NCBI GenBank assembly: GCA_014859835.1
Contig: JACZKW010000104.1
Coordinates: forward strand, 1-64,000
Reading direction: 5' to 3'
Source: UBA9653 sp014859835
GTDB taxonomy: Archaea > Thermoplasmatota > Thermoplasmata > UBA10834
Length of the DNA stretch: 64,000 nt
Positions within the stretch are counted from its first letter, which is position 1; each line of letters begins with the position of its first letter. The notes beneath the pieces are model-generated. The model saw only the letters and a list, made by a program, of their open reading frames with translations. It had not been told where the DNA came from and ran no database searches. This document shows positions 1 to 9,371 of the stretch, in pieces. Made by a program: the position numbers and the translations under genes.

Positions 1-539
1 CACTGACCGGGGAGCAGCATGGTCTATCACAGAGGAGCGGTTCCATCAACGTGCACATGAGGATAGGTGAGAGGATCCGATCCCCGCTCATACCCATAGG
101 AGGAGCCGATGCCCTGCTGGCCCTGGAAGCTTTGGAGGCGCTGAGGTATGTGGAGTATCTGCAGCAGGGAGGGGTGGTGCTGATGAATTCCCGCATACAG
201 CATCCCATCGCCGAGACCGCCCTGCATGTCAAGGACAAGAGTGCCACATATTTCTCAGTTGATGAGGTAAGGAGCCGTCTCAGTCAGGTCACGGATAAGA
301 TCGCGGTCATCGATGCACTGGCCCTCGGAAGGGATGCCGGCAACCCGATGACCGAGAATATAGTCATGCTCGGAGCTCTGAGCGTCATCGTGGCATTCCC
401 AGTGCCTGAGGGATCCATCAGGGAGTCCATCGCGGAGAATGTTCCGAAGAAAGCGGTCGATGTCAACCTCAAAGCATTCGAGCTAGGTAAGCAGCATACA
501 TACGAGCATCTGTGCAATGTGATTAAGTGCAGGAAATGA
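1..539 (+). CDS. iorB: Indolepyruvate:ferredoxin oxidoreductase beta subunit, 3' part
   Basis: The reading frame is open from the first base, so the gene starts outside the window. The visible ~178 residues match the C-terminal two thirds of the IorB / 2-oxoacid oxidoreductase gamma family: near the start are HGLSQRSGSI and HMRIGERIRSPLIP, which correspond to the family's HGM-Q-GGSV and R-G-SPLIP motifs. IorAB oxidatively decarboxylates aryl pyruvates from aromatic amino acids to acyl-CoA, reducing ferredoxin; it acts in the cytoplasm. The partner iorA is expected just upstream. A GTG at position 51 could be mistaken for the start, but the homology runs through it. Confidence 0.85.
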   Translation, partial: LTGEQHGLSQRSGSINVHMRIGERIRSPLIPIGGADALLALEALEALRYVEYLQQGGVVLMNSRIQHPIAETALHVKDKSATYFSVDEVRSRLSQVTDKIAVIDALALGRDAGNPMTENIVMLGALSVIVAFPVPEGSIRESIAENVPKKAVDVNLKAFELGKQHTYEHLCNVIKCRK

Positions 540-556
540 ATCTCGGATGTGATCAT

Positions 557-1483
557 ATGAAGAAGGCTAGATTCGTCAGAGTCGATGTATTCACCAAGAA
601 GCCCTTTGGCGGCAACCCGCTCGCAGTGTTCCCTGATGGGAAGGGATTGACGGATCGGGAGATGCAATCTCTCGCGAAGGAGATGAATCTCTCCGAGACC
701 ACTTTCGTCCTGCCGCCTACCAAGGGGTCCGGAGCTGATTTTAGAGTCAGAATTTTCACACCGGACATGGAGGTACCCTATGCCGGGCATCCTACCATCG
801 GAACTTTCTTCGTTCTGGCAATGGAAGGCAGGATCAGGACCAAGGCCTCTGTGACCAGAGCTATGATGGAAGTCAAGGCGGGCGTCCTGCCAGTGGAAAT
901 CCATTCGAAATCCGGAAAGATATCGAAGGTGGTCACATTCCAGAATAAGCCAGTGTTTGGAAAGCCGTTCGAGGATGTAGAGGGGGTGGCAAAAGCTCTC
1001 ACCCTCAAGACATCAGATTTTGATACGAAACGAATGCCAATCCAATTGGTGTCTACGGGTTTGCCGTGGCTGATCGCACCCGTCAGGACCCTGAAGGCGG
1101 TTGAGATGGCGTCAGGGAACGCCTCCGCGTTCCCCAGGGTTGTAGACAAACTGCCAAAGGATGTATTGGACATATACGTGACATGCCTGGAGACAGTGGA
1201 GAAGACTTCTACGACCCATTCGAGAGGGTTCTCACTGTGCGCGAAGAATATTGTCGAGGACCCCGCGACCGGAAGCGCGAGTGGTTGTTTGGGCGCATAT
1301 CTTGTCCACAACGGATTGGTGGATGTGAAGAACTCGGTCAGGATGATCAATGAACAAGGGTACGAGATAGGGCGCCCGAGCAAGATCGCGATCGAAGTGT
1401 CCACAGACAAAGATGGGGAAATCGACAGCGTCAGTGTCGGAGGCTCTGTCGTGCACATGATGGACGGACAGGCCTATCTGTGA
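557..1483 (+). CDS. PhzF-family isomerase/epimerase-like protein
   Basis: 308 residues. The N-terminus RFVRVDVFT..PFGGNPLAVFPDG and the later motifs GHPTIGT and EDPATGSASGCLGAYL are hallmarks of the PhzF superfamily (two-fold diaminopimelate-epimerase-like barrels). PhzF proteins isomerise small metabolites; the substrate cannot be read from sequence here, and most family members are uncharacterised. I chose ATG 557 rather than ATG 527 because the family N-terminus begins there and 527 would extend into the upstream gene. It follows iorB by 17 bases on the same strand, so the two may be cotranscribed. It converges with the histidine kinase gene, leaving 4 bases between them. Confidence 0.85.
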   Translation: MKKARFVRVDVFTKKPFGGNPLAVFPDGKGLTDREMQSLAKEMNLSETTFVLPPTKGSGADFRVRIFTPDMEVPYAGHPTIGTFFVLAMEGRIRTKASVTRAMMEVKAGVLPVEIHSKSGKISKVVTFQNKPVFGKPFEDVEGVAKALTLKTSDFDTKRMPIQLVSTGLPWLIAPVRTLKAVEMASGNASAFPRVVDKLPKDVLDIYVTCLETVEKTSTTHSRGFSLCAKNIVEDPATGSASGCLGAYLVHNGLVDVKNSVRMINEQGYEIGRPSKIAIEVSTDKDGEIDSVSVGGSVVHMMDGQAYL

Positions 1484-1487
1484 GACT

Positions 1488-3983
1488 TCACTCTTTGAGC
1501 ATGGGGAGTTCGACCCGGAATACCGCGCCTTTCGTATGATCCCCCGCGACTCTGTCCTCTGCCCAGACACGACCGCCGTATTTCGATGTCAGAGTCTTGA
1601 CCAGATACAGCCCCAGGCCGGACCCTTTCTTCGTAGGCGCGCGACTGAACCTCTGAAAGATCTCCAGCTTGAGATCGTCCGGGACGCCTCGTCCCTTGTC
1701 GGTCACGGACACCACTATTCGATCGATCCCTTCATCCTCGGAGGGCGTCATCGATATCTCTATTTCGACCGGGTCGCTAGAATCGTATTTGATGGCGTTC
1801 GTGAGTATGTTCACGAATAGCTCACGTATCAGCTCATCCGCCTTGACATAGCATGGGCCTGCACTCATGTCCTTCTTGAAGACTATCTTCCTGTTCAGAT
1901 AATATTGCTCCACGCTCTGGATCGATTCAAGGAGCACCTTCCCGAGATCGGTCTTTGCGAGTTTGCTATCGCTCCAAGTGATCCGAGACATTGTCCGAAC
2001 ATCGGCTGCCAGCTTGCTGATGTTCATCACTTGGTCCATGATCTTGTCGATATATACTTCCTGATCAAGCGAGGCAATAGTCGATTTCAGTATGTCCAAA
2101 TAGCCCAATATGGCCTGATTGAAGTTCTTGATATCGTGCGACAACAGGTCGGTATAGAATTCTGCGTTCCTTCTGCTCACGATATGGCCCTGGACCATGT
2201 GAGCGTTCTCCAGCGAAATGCCCACCAGACTGGCGAATATCTCGATGATCTCGATGGTCTCCCTGTCTGGGATCCGGTCGTCTCTTGGTTTGAGGATCTC
2301 GAGATATGCCACCGTCTTGCCCTGGCTGTCGAATATCAGCGTGTCGAGGTAATCTAACTCGTGCCAATATTCCTTTGACTTCCTCGGAAGCTTGAGAAGA
2401 TCCGGTTCAGGATAGTATATCATCTCCCAAGGTTCGAGACGAACGCTCTCGGCGGGAACATAGTAGGTCATTCGACCGACCTTCTTGCACCATAGTACCG
2501 ATGAGTCAAGGCTCCGATGCAGATCCATTTCTGAGATCGTCTCTATCCGATCACTTGGGTAGCTCGTCTTCTTGATGGCCTCGGCTCGTTCCACGTCAAA
2601 CCCGTAGACGGCCCTCACGTCGAATTGCTGTCCATCCTCGCCCCTGAGCGGCAGCACCATCCTCTTTATGCCCAGCAGGTGTGCGAGGGTCTTGAGGACA
2701 TCCTCCAGCATCTCGTCGATGTCTCGAAGGTATAGGATGTTAGATGTGATATCGAATATCCTCGACAGCTGTTCCGTCCTCAGACTACTTAGCCTCAGAG
2801 CGACCTCTTTCTCATGAGATAGTCTCGCGTTCTCGATCGCAACCTCTGCCAACGATGCGAACACCTCGATAATCTCGATCGTGTCTGAGTCGGGGATGCG
2901 CCCATCTTTCGGGGCAGCTGGATATATCACGCCGACCACTCGACCAGTAGAATCATAGAGAGCAAATGGCAATGAGTCACCATCGCGGAATTCTCCTTCC
3001 TCGCGAGGTCTCTTTGATCCCTCGAACTCGTGAGGATTGACGAAATACTCGAGGTTTCGTTTCGGCACATCCTCCATGGGTATGAAGAAGGTCGTCCTCC
3101 CGATCTTACGACTCTCGCGCAAGTCCTCGAGGATGACATCTGTTGGTATCGTCCTTGCCAAGGTCCGTTTCACAGTCTGCTCAGGATATCCGTAGAGAGC
3201 CACCCACTTGAACGCGGCTATTCCCTCATCGTAGATTACGAGCGTTACTCTTTGGAAGTCAAACAGCGACGCGACCGAGGATAGGACCATCTCCGATACC
3301 TTCCGAAGATCTCGTTCAGATACGACCGAGGATGCTATGTTCAGGATGTCCTCCAACATATCGGTCCTTCGGACCATCCTGTCGGAATCCCGGACGATGG
3401 ACACTCGTTCTCGTCCGCGCTCCAGCTCCAATCCGAACATCTGGAGCAGGAGCTGTGCAGCGTCCACATCATCGCGGCAGGGTAATGGTTCGCCATCCTC
3501 ACCACAGGATACTAAATGCACAACAGGTTTCCCCGTTCTGCCTTCAACGATGATGCCCAGGAGATCTCCTTTGGACCAAACAGGGCAGGGTGCGTCGTTC
3601 TCCCTGGAGGAACTCTTTTGGATATCCGCGGATCTTGAAAAATAACCATTGAAACAGAACAGATTCGAATCGACAAAGAGGGACCGGTACCTCTCGGACA
3701 GGTCGCCATCGATGCCTGCGAACTCATCTCCCACCGCACATATCTTCCATTCGGCATGTGGTTCCAATGATTCATGGTCTTCGAACCATAACACTGCACT
3801 CTTTAAACCGAGGAGTGATCTCAGAGAAATAATCATTCTCTCGACAAGGACTGTCGGGTCACTTCCAGATGTGATCGCGGTCAGAATCGATCGAAAGTGA
3901 GGCATTATTCGGCCATCACCCAATGCATCGCCCACTGATGTCTCCGTAGATGCTTTCCCGTTCGGTCTCACTTCACCATCCAC
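1488..3983 (-). CDS. Soluble multi-GAF sensor histidine kinase
   Basis: 831 residues from GTG 3983; an ATG at 3905 (residue 27) has a better GGTGAT ribosome site and may be the true start. No membrane segment is visible, so it is probably a cytoplasmic sensor. The phosphoacceptor is H616 in LLSHDIKNFNQ. The ATPase domain shows the N box (NILTNAIKYDSS), G1 (DKGRGVP) and G2 (GSGLGLYLVKTL). Ahead of it lie an N-terminal GAF-like region and two clearly duplicated GAF-like modules ending in TIEIIE(V/I)FASL and GIPD-type loops (RIPD..TIEIIE), each containing an unusual GR(T/M)T(F/Y)(F/Y)(I/V)P motif. No response regulator gene is adjacent. The ligand is unknown. Confidence 0.85.
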   Translation of the reverse strand: MDGEVRPNGKASTETSVGDALGDGRIMPHFRSILTAITSGSDPTVLVERMIISLRSLLGLKSAVLWFEDHESLEPHAEWKICAVGDEFAGIDGDLSERYRSLFVDSNLFCFNGYFSRSADIQKSSSRENDAPCPVWSKGDLLGIIVEGRTGKPVVHLVSCGEDGEPLPCRDDVDAAQLLLQMFGLELERGRERVSIVRDSDRMVRRTDMLEDILNIASSVVSERDLRKVSEMVLSSVASLFDFQRVTLVIYDEGIAAFKWVALYGYPEQTVKRTLARTIPTDVILEDLRESRKIGRTTFFIPMEDVPKRNLEYFVNPHEFEGSKRPREEGEFRDGDSLPFALYDSTGRVVGVIYPAAPKDGRIPDSDTIEIIEVFASLAEVAIENARLSHEKEVALRLSSLRTEQLSRIFDITSNILYLRDIDEMLEDVLKTLAHLLGIKRMVLPLRGEDGQQFDVRAVYGFDVERAEAIKKTSYPSDRIETISEMDLHRSLDSSVLWCKKVGRMTYYVPAESVRLEPWEMIYYPEPDLLKLPRKSKEYWHELDYLDTLIFDSQGKTVAYLEILKPRDDRIPDRETIEIIEIFASLVGISLENAHMVQGHIVSRRNAEFYTDLLSHDIKNFNQAILGYLDILKSTIASLDQEVYIDKIMDQVMNISKLAADVRTMSRITWSDSKLAKTDLGKVLLESIQSVEQYYLNRKIVFKKDMSAGPCYVKADELIRELFVNILTNAIKYDSSDPVEIEISMTPSEDEGIDRIVVSVTDKGRGVPDDLKLEIFQRFSRAPTKKGSGLGLYLVKTLTSKYGGRVWAEDRVAGDHTKGAVFRVELPMLKE

Positions 3984-4217
3984 TCTAGAACCAACCCAAA
4001 CACATGATCAAATCAATCGAGCCAACAATGACTCGGGATGTATGGCTGCAATCACATTATCTGGTATTTGAACTCCACTGTGCAATTGTACTGTTATATG
4101 AGGACGGGTCAGTGTGCCATAGTCGACCATCGAGATGATTCGTCCGTGGGCGCCCTTCGGCACAACCGTTAACTACTCGAAATGTGGGATTACACCTGGT
4201 GGTCGACCGTGGGTGAC

Positions 4218-4697
4218 ATGAAAGAAGTGATTGCGGCTGCAATCGAGTTCGAGAGGTTCGGAGCGGAGTACTACATGAGGTTCCATGACCTCGTGAACGG
4301 CAAGGAGGCGAAGAGTCTGATGAAGAGTCTCGCATCCGATGAGAGCGAACATGCAGCTATCCTGAGCAGGGAACTCCAGGTGCTCGGCGGCTCTCACAAG
4401 AAGAGTTCAAAAGAAGAGGTGGAGAAGGGTCTTGCCGAGATATTCCCCAATGATACGAGAGAGGGCGACCTGGGCATCAAGGACGCAGTCTCTGCTATAA
4501 AGCTGGGTATGAAGACGGAGGAGCGCTCCATAGAATTCTATTCCAGGAATGCCTCGATTGCTGCAGTCGGGCTCAAGGACATATTCCTTAAGCTCGAAAG
4601 CATGGAGAGAGAGCATCTGAGGATCCTCCAAGAGAATCTCGAACAGCTCGAGAATAGCGGCGCCTGGTACGGCTATGTGCCTATACTCGAAGGGTGA
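4218..4697 (+). CDS. Rubrerythrin-like ferritin-fold diiron protein
   Basis: 159 residues from ATG 4218, preceded by GGGTGAC; GTG 4209 is an alternative. It is a four-helix bundle with the diiron signature: E in IEFERFGAEYY, ESEH (ExxH) at the end of helix 2, E in EERSIEFYSR, and EREH (ExxH) near the C-terminus. There is no rubredoxin domain. Proteins of this type reduce peroxide or store iron in anaerobes; which of these applies here is not decided by sequence. The gene is divergent from the histidine kinase, and ~230 bases separate them. Confidence 0.82.
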   Translation: MKEVIAAAIEFERFGAEYYMRFHDLVNGKEAKSLMKSLASDESEHAAILSRELQVLGGSHKKSSKEEVEKGLAEIFPNDTREGDLGIKDAVSAIKLGMKTEERSIEFYSRNASIAAVGLKDIFLKLESMEREHLRILQENLEQLENSGAWYGYVPILEG

Positions 4698-4775
4698 AGA
4701 CGAAAACGCCGACCCTTCGATGCCAACATTTTTGAGCCACCGGCATAATCACGACACTCTGAGAAGGGAGAGCAG

Positions 4776-6029
4776 TTGGCCAAGGTAAAACCGTTCGGAG
4801 CGTATCACTACAACATATCCAGGTTCGGAAAAGATGTGACGAGGTTCGTGGCACCGCCTTACGACGTGATAGATGGTGTCCTCGAGAAGTCACTGAAGGA
4901 CGATCGGCTCAATATAACCCATATCACACTGGGCAATGAGGATGACTCGTACGAGGTCGCTGCGAAGCGGATGTGCAGATGGCTGCACGATGAGGTCCTC
5001 GTTCACGAAAAAGAAGATTCGTTCTATGTCTATGAGCAGACTTTTCAATCTCCGGATAAGACTCCGAGGGTAAGATCCGGGATCATCGGCCTTGTGAAAC
5101 TGGAGGATTTCTCCACCGGGATGGTCCTACCACATGAACGAACGATCCCGAAACACAAGGCGGACAGGATGGAACTGCTGTCAGCGGTCAAAGGGAACAC
5201 CGAGCAGATCTTCATGCTCTACGACGATCCGAGCGGGAAGATAGAGGAGATGCTGCAGTCCGTGAGGAAGAGAGAGGAGCTGCTAAGGTTCCTCGATAAC
5301 GAAGGAGTACACCACAGGATAATACGCATAGCTGAGAGGGATCTCATCGAGAAGATCTCGTCCGCGATGGCTCCCCTGAAACTACTCATCGCAGATGGCC
5401 ACCATAGATACGAGACTTCGTTGGAGTATAGGAACAAAATGCGATCAAAGGACGGCCACACAGATGAGGAGAGATCTTACGATTTTGTGATGGCGACGAT
5501 GGTCAGCTTCCGGAACCCGGGGCTCGTGATATACTCTACACATCGGATCGTTTCAGGAGTTGACAAGGGCACACTCGACTCATTACAGAAATCCCTCCGC
5601 GAGGATTTCGATATGATTACAGTAGATAGCCCAGAAAGCCTGGCGAACCAGATTAGCCAAGGCCCTGACGGCTCGATAGGTGTATGGATACCGAGTGTGT
5701 CCCTGACGCAGATCGCCAAGCCCAAGGGAGATCTTCCAAAAGACCAAATGGAGAGATTATCCGTGCAGATATTACAGGAGAATGTCCTGAAGAAGAGACT
5801 CGGCTTCACGCAGGAGATGCTCGACAAGAAGGTCAACATCGATTACATCAAGGGTACAGACACGGTCATGAAGATCATGTCGGAAGGGGAGCATGAGATT
5901 TGCTTCTTCGTCAAACCGCCTTCGGCGGATCAAGTGCTCGCGGTCGCTGAAACGGGCCGGAAGATGCCCCAGAAATCGACCTATTTCTTCCCGAAGATAT
6001 GGTCTGGCACTCTGCTATACCTGCAATAG
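4776..6029 (+). CDS. DUF1015 family protein
   Basis: 417 residues from a TTG start preceded by GGGAGAG. It matches the DUF1015 family (N-terminal KPFGAYHYN and FVAPPYDVI; central LPHERTIPKHKADRMELLSA; LLIADGHHRYETS at about residues 203-215). The DGHHR motif resembles that of the ParB/sulfiredoxin fold, in which it contributes to nucleotide binding; extending this to DUF1015 is inference. In many genomes such genes lie next to serine-biosynthesis genes, but none is present here. A weak box A (CATAATC near 4743) lies about 28 bases before the start. Confidence 0.8.
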   Translation: MAKVKPFGAYHYNISRFGKDVTRFVAPPYDVIDGVLEKSLKDDRLNITHITLGNEDDSYEVAAKRMCRWLHDEVLVHEKEDSFYVYEQTFQSPDKTPRVRSGIIGLVKLEDFSTGMVLPHERTIPKHKADRMELLSAVKGNTEQIFMLYDDPSGKIEEMLQSVRKREELLRFLDNEGVHHRIIRIAERDLIEKISSAMAPLKLLIADGHHRYETSLEYRNKMRSKDGHTDEERSYDFVMATMVSFRNPGLVIYSTHRIVSGVDKGTLDSLQKSLREDFDMITVDSPESLANQISQGPDGSIGVWIPSVSLTQIAKPKGDLPKDQMERLSVQILQENVLKKRLGFTQEMLDKKVNIDYIKGTDTVMKIMSEGEHEICFFVKPPSADQVLAVAETGRKMPQKSTYFFPKIWSGTLLYLQ

Positions 6030-6089
6030 CCAGACATATCACGTCGAAACAGTAAATAGAGACGTCGCCATAACGAGGCAGGGACGCTC

Positions 6090-7736
6090 ATGAAGTACGA
6101 TGTCGGCATTCTCAACGGGCACATAGTGGATGGAGCCGGGAACCCCTGGTACAAGGGAGATATCGGCATATCCGGAAAGACCATCAAGAAGATCGGCAAG
6201 ATCGACCGCAAGGACTGCGAGCGCACGATAGACGCGAAGCAGATGTACGTGTGCCCGGGATTCGTGGACATCCACACTCACTCCGACCTCACAGCGCTGG
6301 TTTTCCCAGGCTGCGACAGCACTCTGAGGCAAGGCGTCACCACACATCTGATAGGCAACTGCGGGCTGTCCGTAGCGCCCTTGAGGGAACCAAATGTCGA
6401 CCTCATGATGACGTACTGGGGAGAATGGGCAGGAACCGGAAAGAAACCGAAATGGAGAACCTTCAAGCAGTACCTGAAGGAGTTCGACAGGAAAGGCATC
6501 GGACACAACATAGCCGCACTTGTCGGCCATGGTGCGATCAGGACCGCGGCGATGGGAGCGGACATGGGCGACCCGACACCGAAGGAACTGAGGCTCATGA
6601 AGGAGCTCGTGGACGAAGCGATGAGCGCTGGAGCCTTCGGGATGTCGACGGGGCTCGTCTATCCTCCAAGCTGCTTCGGCAAGACGCCTGAGATAATCGA
6701 ACTATGCAAGGTGGTCGCTAAGTACGGAGGCATGTACACATCCCATATACGAGGGGAGAGAGAGACCATAGCCGAGGCGATCAAAGAAGCCATTCTCATA
6801 GGCGAGAAGAGCGGAACGAGGGTCGAGATATCCCACAACTGTCCGAAATACGGCGCATGGGGAAGGACCGACGAGACGCTAGGACTCGTGGAAGAGGCCA
6901 TGGAGAAAGGACTCGATGTCACGATCGACAACGACATGCATACCGACCTGGCACCTAGACTGAGTGGTGCGCTCCCGCAATACCTACACGAAATGGACAA
7001 GCCCGACCTTCTCGCTCATGTAGATGAGAAGGATAACAGGAAGAGGATCAAGAAGGAGATCATCGAAGACAAACTCCCGGCGTTCGGACCGTGCGGCCTC
7101 ATGAAACACGGGAAGTTCGACAGGATATTCATCATGCACTGTCCCGGCCAGGAACCGCTGGTTGGTAAGACCATCGAGCAGGTGGCGAAGATGAGAGGGG
7201 ATGACCCGTTCGACACCTATTTCGACATCATGATCGAGAGCAAGGACGAGGCGATCGCGATCTTCGATTACATCAGCGAGGATGACGTCAGGACGCTCAT
7301 GTCCCACCCGCTGATGATGATATCATCAGATTGCGCGACATGGTCCGTGAAGGGGCCGCTGACGGACCCTCCGCCGTACATGCCATGTGCGTTCGGCGAG
7401 TATCCAGGCATACTTGAGAGGTTCGTCAGGGACGACAGGGTCCTGACCATGCAGGATGCGATTCGGAAGATGACGAGCTTCCCGGCACAGAAGATGGGAC
7501 TTCTTGACAGAGGGCTTCTGAGACCTGGCATGCGAGCCGATGTCGCCATCATAGACCTGCCGAACGTGAAGGACAAGGCGACCAACCGATGGCCACATAA
7601 GCATCCGTTCGAGAACTACCCGCATCAGTATCCAGATGGCATACCATACGTCCTCGTGAACGGAAAGATCGCGGTGGACAACGGTCGTCAGATGAAGGTC
7701 AAGGCCGGAGAGGTACTCAGACACCGATGGCCTTGA
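6090..7736 (+). CDS. N-acyl-D-amino-acid deacylase (D-aminoacylase), amidohydrolase superfamily
   Basis: 548 residues. It opens with the amidohydrolase beta-strand region (ILNGHIVDGAGNPWYKGDI) and has the metal motif DIHTHSD (H62, H64), the family's metal-bridging Cys in GNCG (C91), the loop SHIRGE, and SSDC in the C-terminal part of the barrel, followed by the closing PGMRADVAIIDL. These match the D-aminoacylase branch, which releases D-amino acids from N-acyl forms. A cytoplasmic role in using acylated or racemised amino acids from peptide debris fits the neighbourhood. The ribosome site GAGGCAGGGA precedes ATG 6090. It converges with the C45 hydrolase gene. Confidence 0.85.
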   Translation: MKYDVGILNGHIVDGAGNPWYKGDIGISGKTIKKIGKIDRKDCERTIDAKQMYVCPGFVDIHTHSDLTALVFPGCDSTLRQGVTTHLIGNCGLSVAPLREPNVDLMMTYWGEWAGTGKKPKWRTFKQYLKEFDRKGIGHNIAALVGHGAIRTAAMGADMGDPTPKELRLMKELVDEAMSAGAFGMSTGLVYPPSCFGKTPEIIELCKVVAKYGGMYTSHIRGERETIAEAIKEAILIGEKSGTRVEISHNCPKYGAWGRTDETLGLVEEAMEKGLDVTIDNDMHTDLAPRLSGALPQYLHEMDKPDLLAHVDEKDNRKRIKKEIIEDKLPAFGPCGLMKHGKFDRIFIMHCPGQEPLVGKTIEQVAKMRGDDPFDTYFDIMIESKDEAIAIFDYISEDDVRTLMSHPLMMISSDCATWSVKGPLTDPPPYMPCAFGEYPGILERFVRDDRVLTMQDAIRKMTSFPAQKMGLLDRGLLRPGMRADVAIIDLPNVKDKATNRWPHKHPFENYPHQYPDGIPYVLVNGKIAVDNGRQMKVKAGEVLRHRWP

Positions 7737-7739
7737 GGA

Positions 7740-8804
7740 TCAGAGTTCGTATCTCCTGTACTCACCAGTGCATGGGTTCCCGGGACATATCCACGCGACA
7801 TTATGCGTCAGATCTAGGACCGTCGAGAAGACGGTCGATGTCTGCTCGGCCTCGCATAGCGATGGATCGGCATGACGACAGATCGATTCGGGGTATCCTA
7901 CATGGTCGGAGAAGATCTCCTTGAAGGTCGATACCTCCACCTGCCCGAGGTGCTTCTTGAAGAGCTTCTTTGCGCGATTGTAGCGTATGATGGATGAGAT
8001 GCGCGTATGCAAGTCTGTCTCGAACTTCCACATGCGCGGGGACAGATAGTGGTTTGAATGGATCAAGTATCCATCATCCGCGTAGACCGCGTCGAAGGTC
8101 GTGGCGGATCCTTCCATGCTGTATATCTCACCGTTGTGGTCGCAGACGATATTGTTGAAGCTCGAGCCCCTTCCTGCGGGCACGGCGAACCTAAGGGCAT
8201 CGTAAAGGCCTCTCGCGCTGAGGACCTTGCGAGCCGCGAACATCTTCGGGATGCCCAACCTAGAATCGTTCTGAACCAATGCGTTTCCGGTCAGACTTAT
8301 CCCCGCAGCATTCAGACCAATCGTGGGGAGTATGCCTCCATAGCTCACGCCGATGAACCCAGGTTCGCCTGATGGCTTCACACGGACTATCGCGAGGTCC
8401 TTAAAATTATATGGTTCGACATCCTCATTGTGTGCGGCGAACACCGAATCGTCCTTGGTCCATTGGGCGTTGACCGCGATGTCTGTGCAGCCTTTCCCGG
8501 TTCCGGGAAGGTCGCCGACGTCCGCATAGAATTCATCGAACGATAGGCCCGCACCATCGGCATAACCCTCCAACTCCTCGACGTACTCGGGGAAGAACTC
8601 TCTGCTGAGTGGAAGGGTCTTCTTGGCGGCAGAGACAGCCTTGGCCATTGTCATATCTGGCCTTCGGCCCACATCGGCCTTGAAACGCTTATGGATCCTC
8701 ACTGCCTGATCCCTGCATTGCTTGCCGAGGGATACTCCGACCTGGTAGTGACTGCCCGATGCTGCGACTTCCCTGATATCCTTGGCCTCGCGATTCCTTA
8801 CCAT
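7740..8804 (-). CDS. C45-family Ntn-hydrolase (acyl-CoA:6-aminopenicillanate acyltransferase-like)
   Basis: 354 residues; ATG 8804 follows GGGGGATA. The sequence matches the C45 peptidase / isopenicillin-N acyltransferase family: the N-terminal SGSHYQVGVSLG, the nucleophile region GTGKGCTDIAV with Cys106 as the likely N-terminal nucleophile after autocleavage, then FAAHNEDVEPY, and ISLTGNAL. Family members hydrolyse or transfer acyl groups on amino acids or peptides. No signal peptide is evident. Its stop lies 3 bases from that of the deacylase gene, so the two are convergent rather than an operon, but both act on N-acyl amino compounds. Confidence 0.82.
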   Translation of the reverse strand: MVRNREAKDIREVAASGSHYQVGVSLGKQCRDQAVRIHKRFKADVGRRPDMTMAKAVSAAKKTLPLSREFFPEYVEELEGYADGAGLSFDEFYADVGDLPGTGKGCTDIAVNAQWTKDDSVFAAHNEDVEPYNFKDLAIVRVKPSGEPGFIGVSYGGILPTIGLNAAGISLTGNALVQNDSRLGIPKMFAARKVLSARGLYDALRFAVPAGRGSSFNNIVCDHNGEIYSMEGSATTFDAVYADDGYLIHSNHYLSPRMWKFETDLHTRISSIIRYNRAKKLFKKHLGQVEVSTFKEIFSDHVGYPESICRHADPSLCEAEQTSTVFSTVLDLTHNVAWICPGNPCTGEYRRYEL

Positions 8805-8918
8805 CCTGTATCCCCCAGTTCATGTGGTTGCAGAGGCCCAGAACGACATTGCATATCAAAAAACTTCTCAGTGAAGAGAACCACTCGATACAATGATGCA
8901 CATTCTGAATCGCAAAGG

Positions 8919-8924
8919 TTTATT
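8919..8924 (+). promoter_or_regulatory. Box A (TATA) promoter for the small zinc protein
   Basis: TTTATT sits about 28 bases before ATG 8950, the spacing expected of a leaderless archaeal transcript. This supports the short start of the downstream gene. Confidence 0.5.
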
Positions 8925-8949
8925 GTCACGCTTGCTCGTGTTCCCGTGG

Positions 8950-9126
8950 ATGCCCAAGATAGAACTCGAGTACCGGTGCAAGAAATGCGGCAATGCATAC
9001 CCTGCAACGATCAATTATTCTGGCAACGTCAAGGACATAGACTCGGACGATAACCAATCCCGATGCCCGTTCTGCGGGGAATGGAATTGCGCCAGCCCGG
9101 AAGACGTCCGAAAGGCGATTTCCTGA
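8950..9126 (+). CDS. Small zinc-ribbon protein
   Basis: 58 residues. Two Cys pairs, CKKCG and CPFCG, separated by ~25 residues, form a likely zinc ribbon; a further Cys follows in WNCAS. An in-frame ATG further upstream (8893) would add a 19-residue hydrophobic leader, but a box A at 8919 makes ATG 8950 (MPKIELEYRC) the better start. No function is assigned; small ribbons of this kind are common archaeal nucleic-acid or protein-binding modules. Confidence 0.65.
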   Translation: MPKIELEYRCKKCGNAYPATINYSGNVKDIDSDDNQSRCPFCGEWNCASPEDVRKAIS

Positions 9127-9255
9127 CGTGACGGAGCTCATGACCGACCAAGTGCATCAAGGTCCGGGAGCATATGTGAGATCTTGCGGGGTGAGTGCTT
9201 GTTCACCGCACAAACACCCCTTAGACATCTGACATATATGCCATGAGCCCGTTTA

Positions 9256-9265
9256 CTTAATATAC
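9256..9265 (+). promoter_or_regulatory. Box A promoter of the peptide-transport operon
   Basis: CTTAATATAC is a strong archaeal TATA element. Transcription should begin near 9285-9290, giving a leader of ~80 bases that contains the hairpin at 9331-9350. A second AT-rich element (CATATATT, near 9297) is also possible. Confidence 0.5.
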
Positions 9266-9330
9266 CCAGCAATTCGAAATATTGTCGGGGAAAGTTCATA
9301 TATTTCGGAAGGCCTTAGCAGTGATTAGTT

Positions 9331-9350
9331 TCTCCACTAGAAGGTGGAGA
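9331..9350 (+). promoter_or_regulatory. Leader hairpin just upstream of the ribosome site
   Basis: A perfect 7-base inverted repeat, TCTCCAC / GTGGAGA with a 6-base loop, ends 4 bases before the GGGAGG ribosome site of the solute-binding protein gene. It may stabilise the mRNA or control translation. A similar arrangement precedes the giant surface protein gene at 27163. Confidence 0.5.
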
Positions 9351-9371
9351 CAAAGGGAGGATGAGAGAGGC

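Noticed and set aside
778..1458. Long open frame antisense to the PhzF-like gene
   Set aside because: No ribosome site or family match. It follows from the codon composition of the real gene on the other strand.
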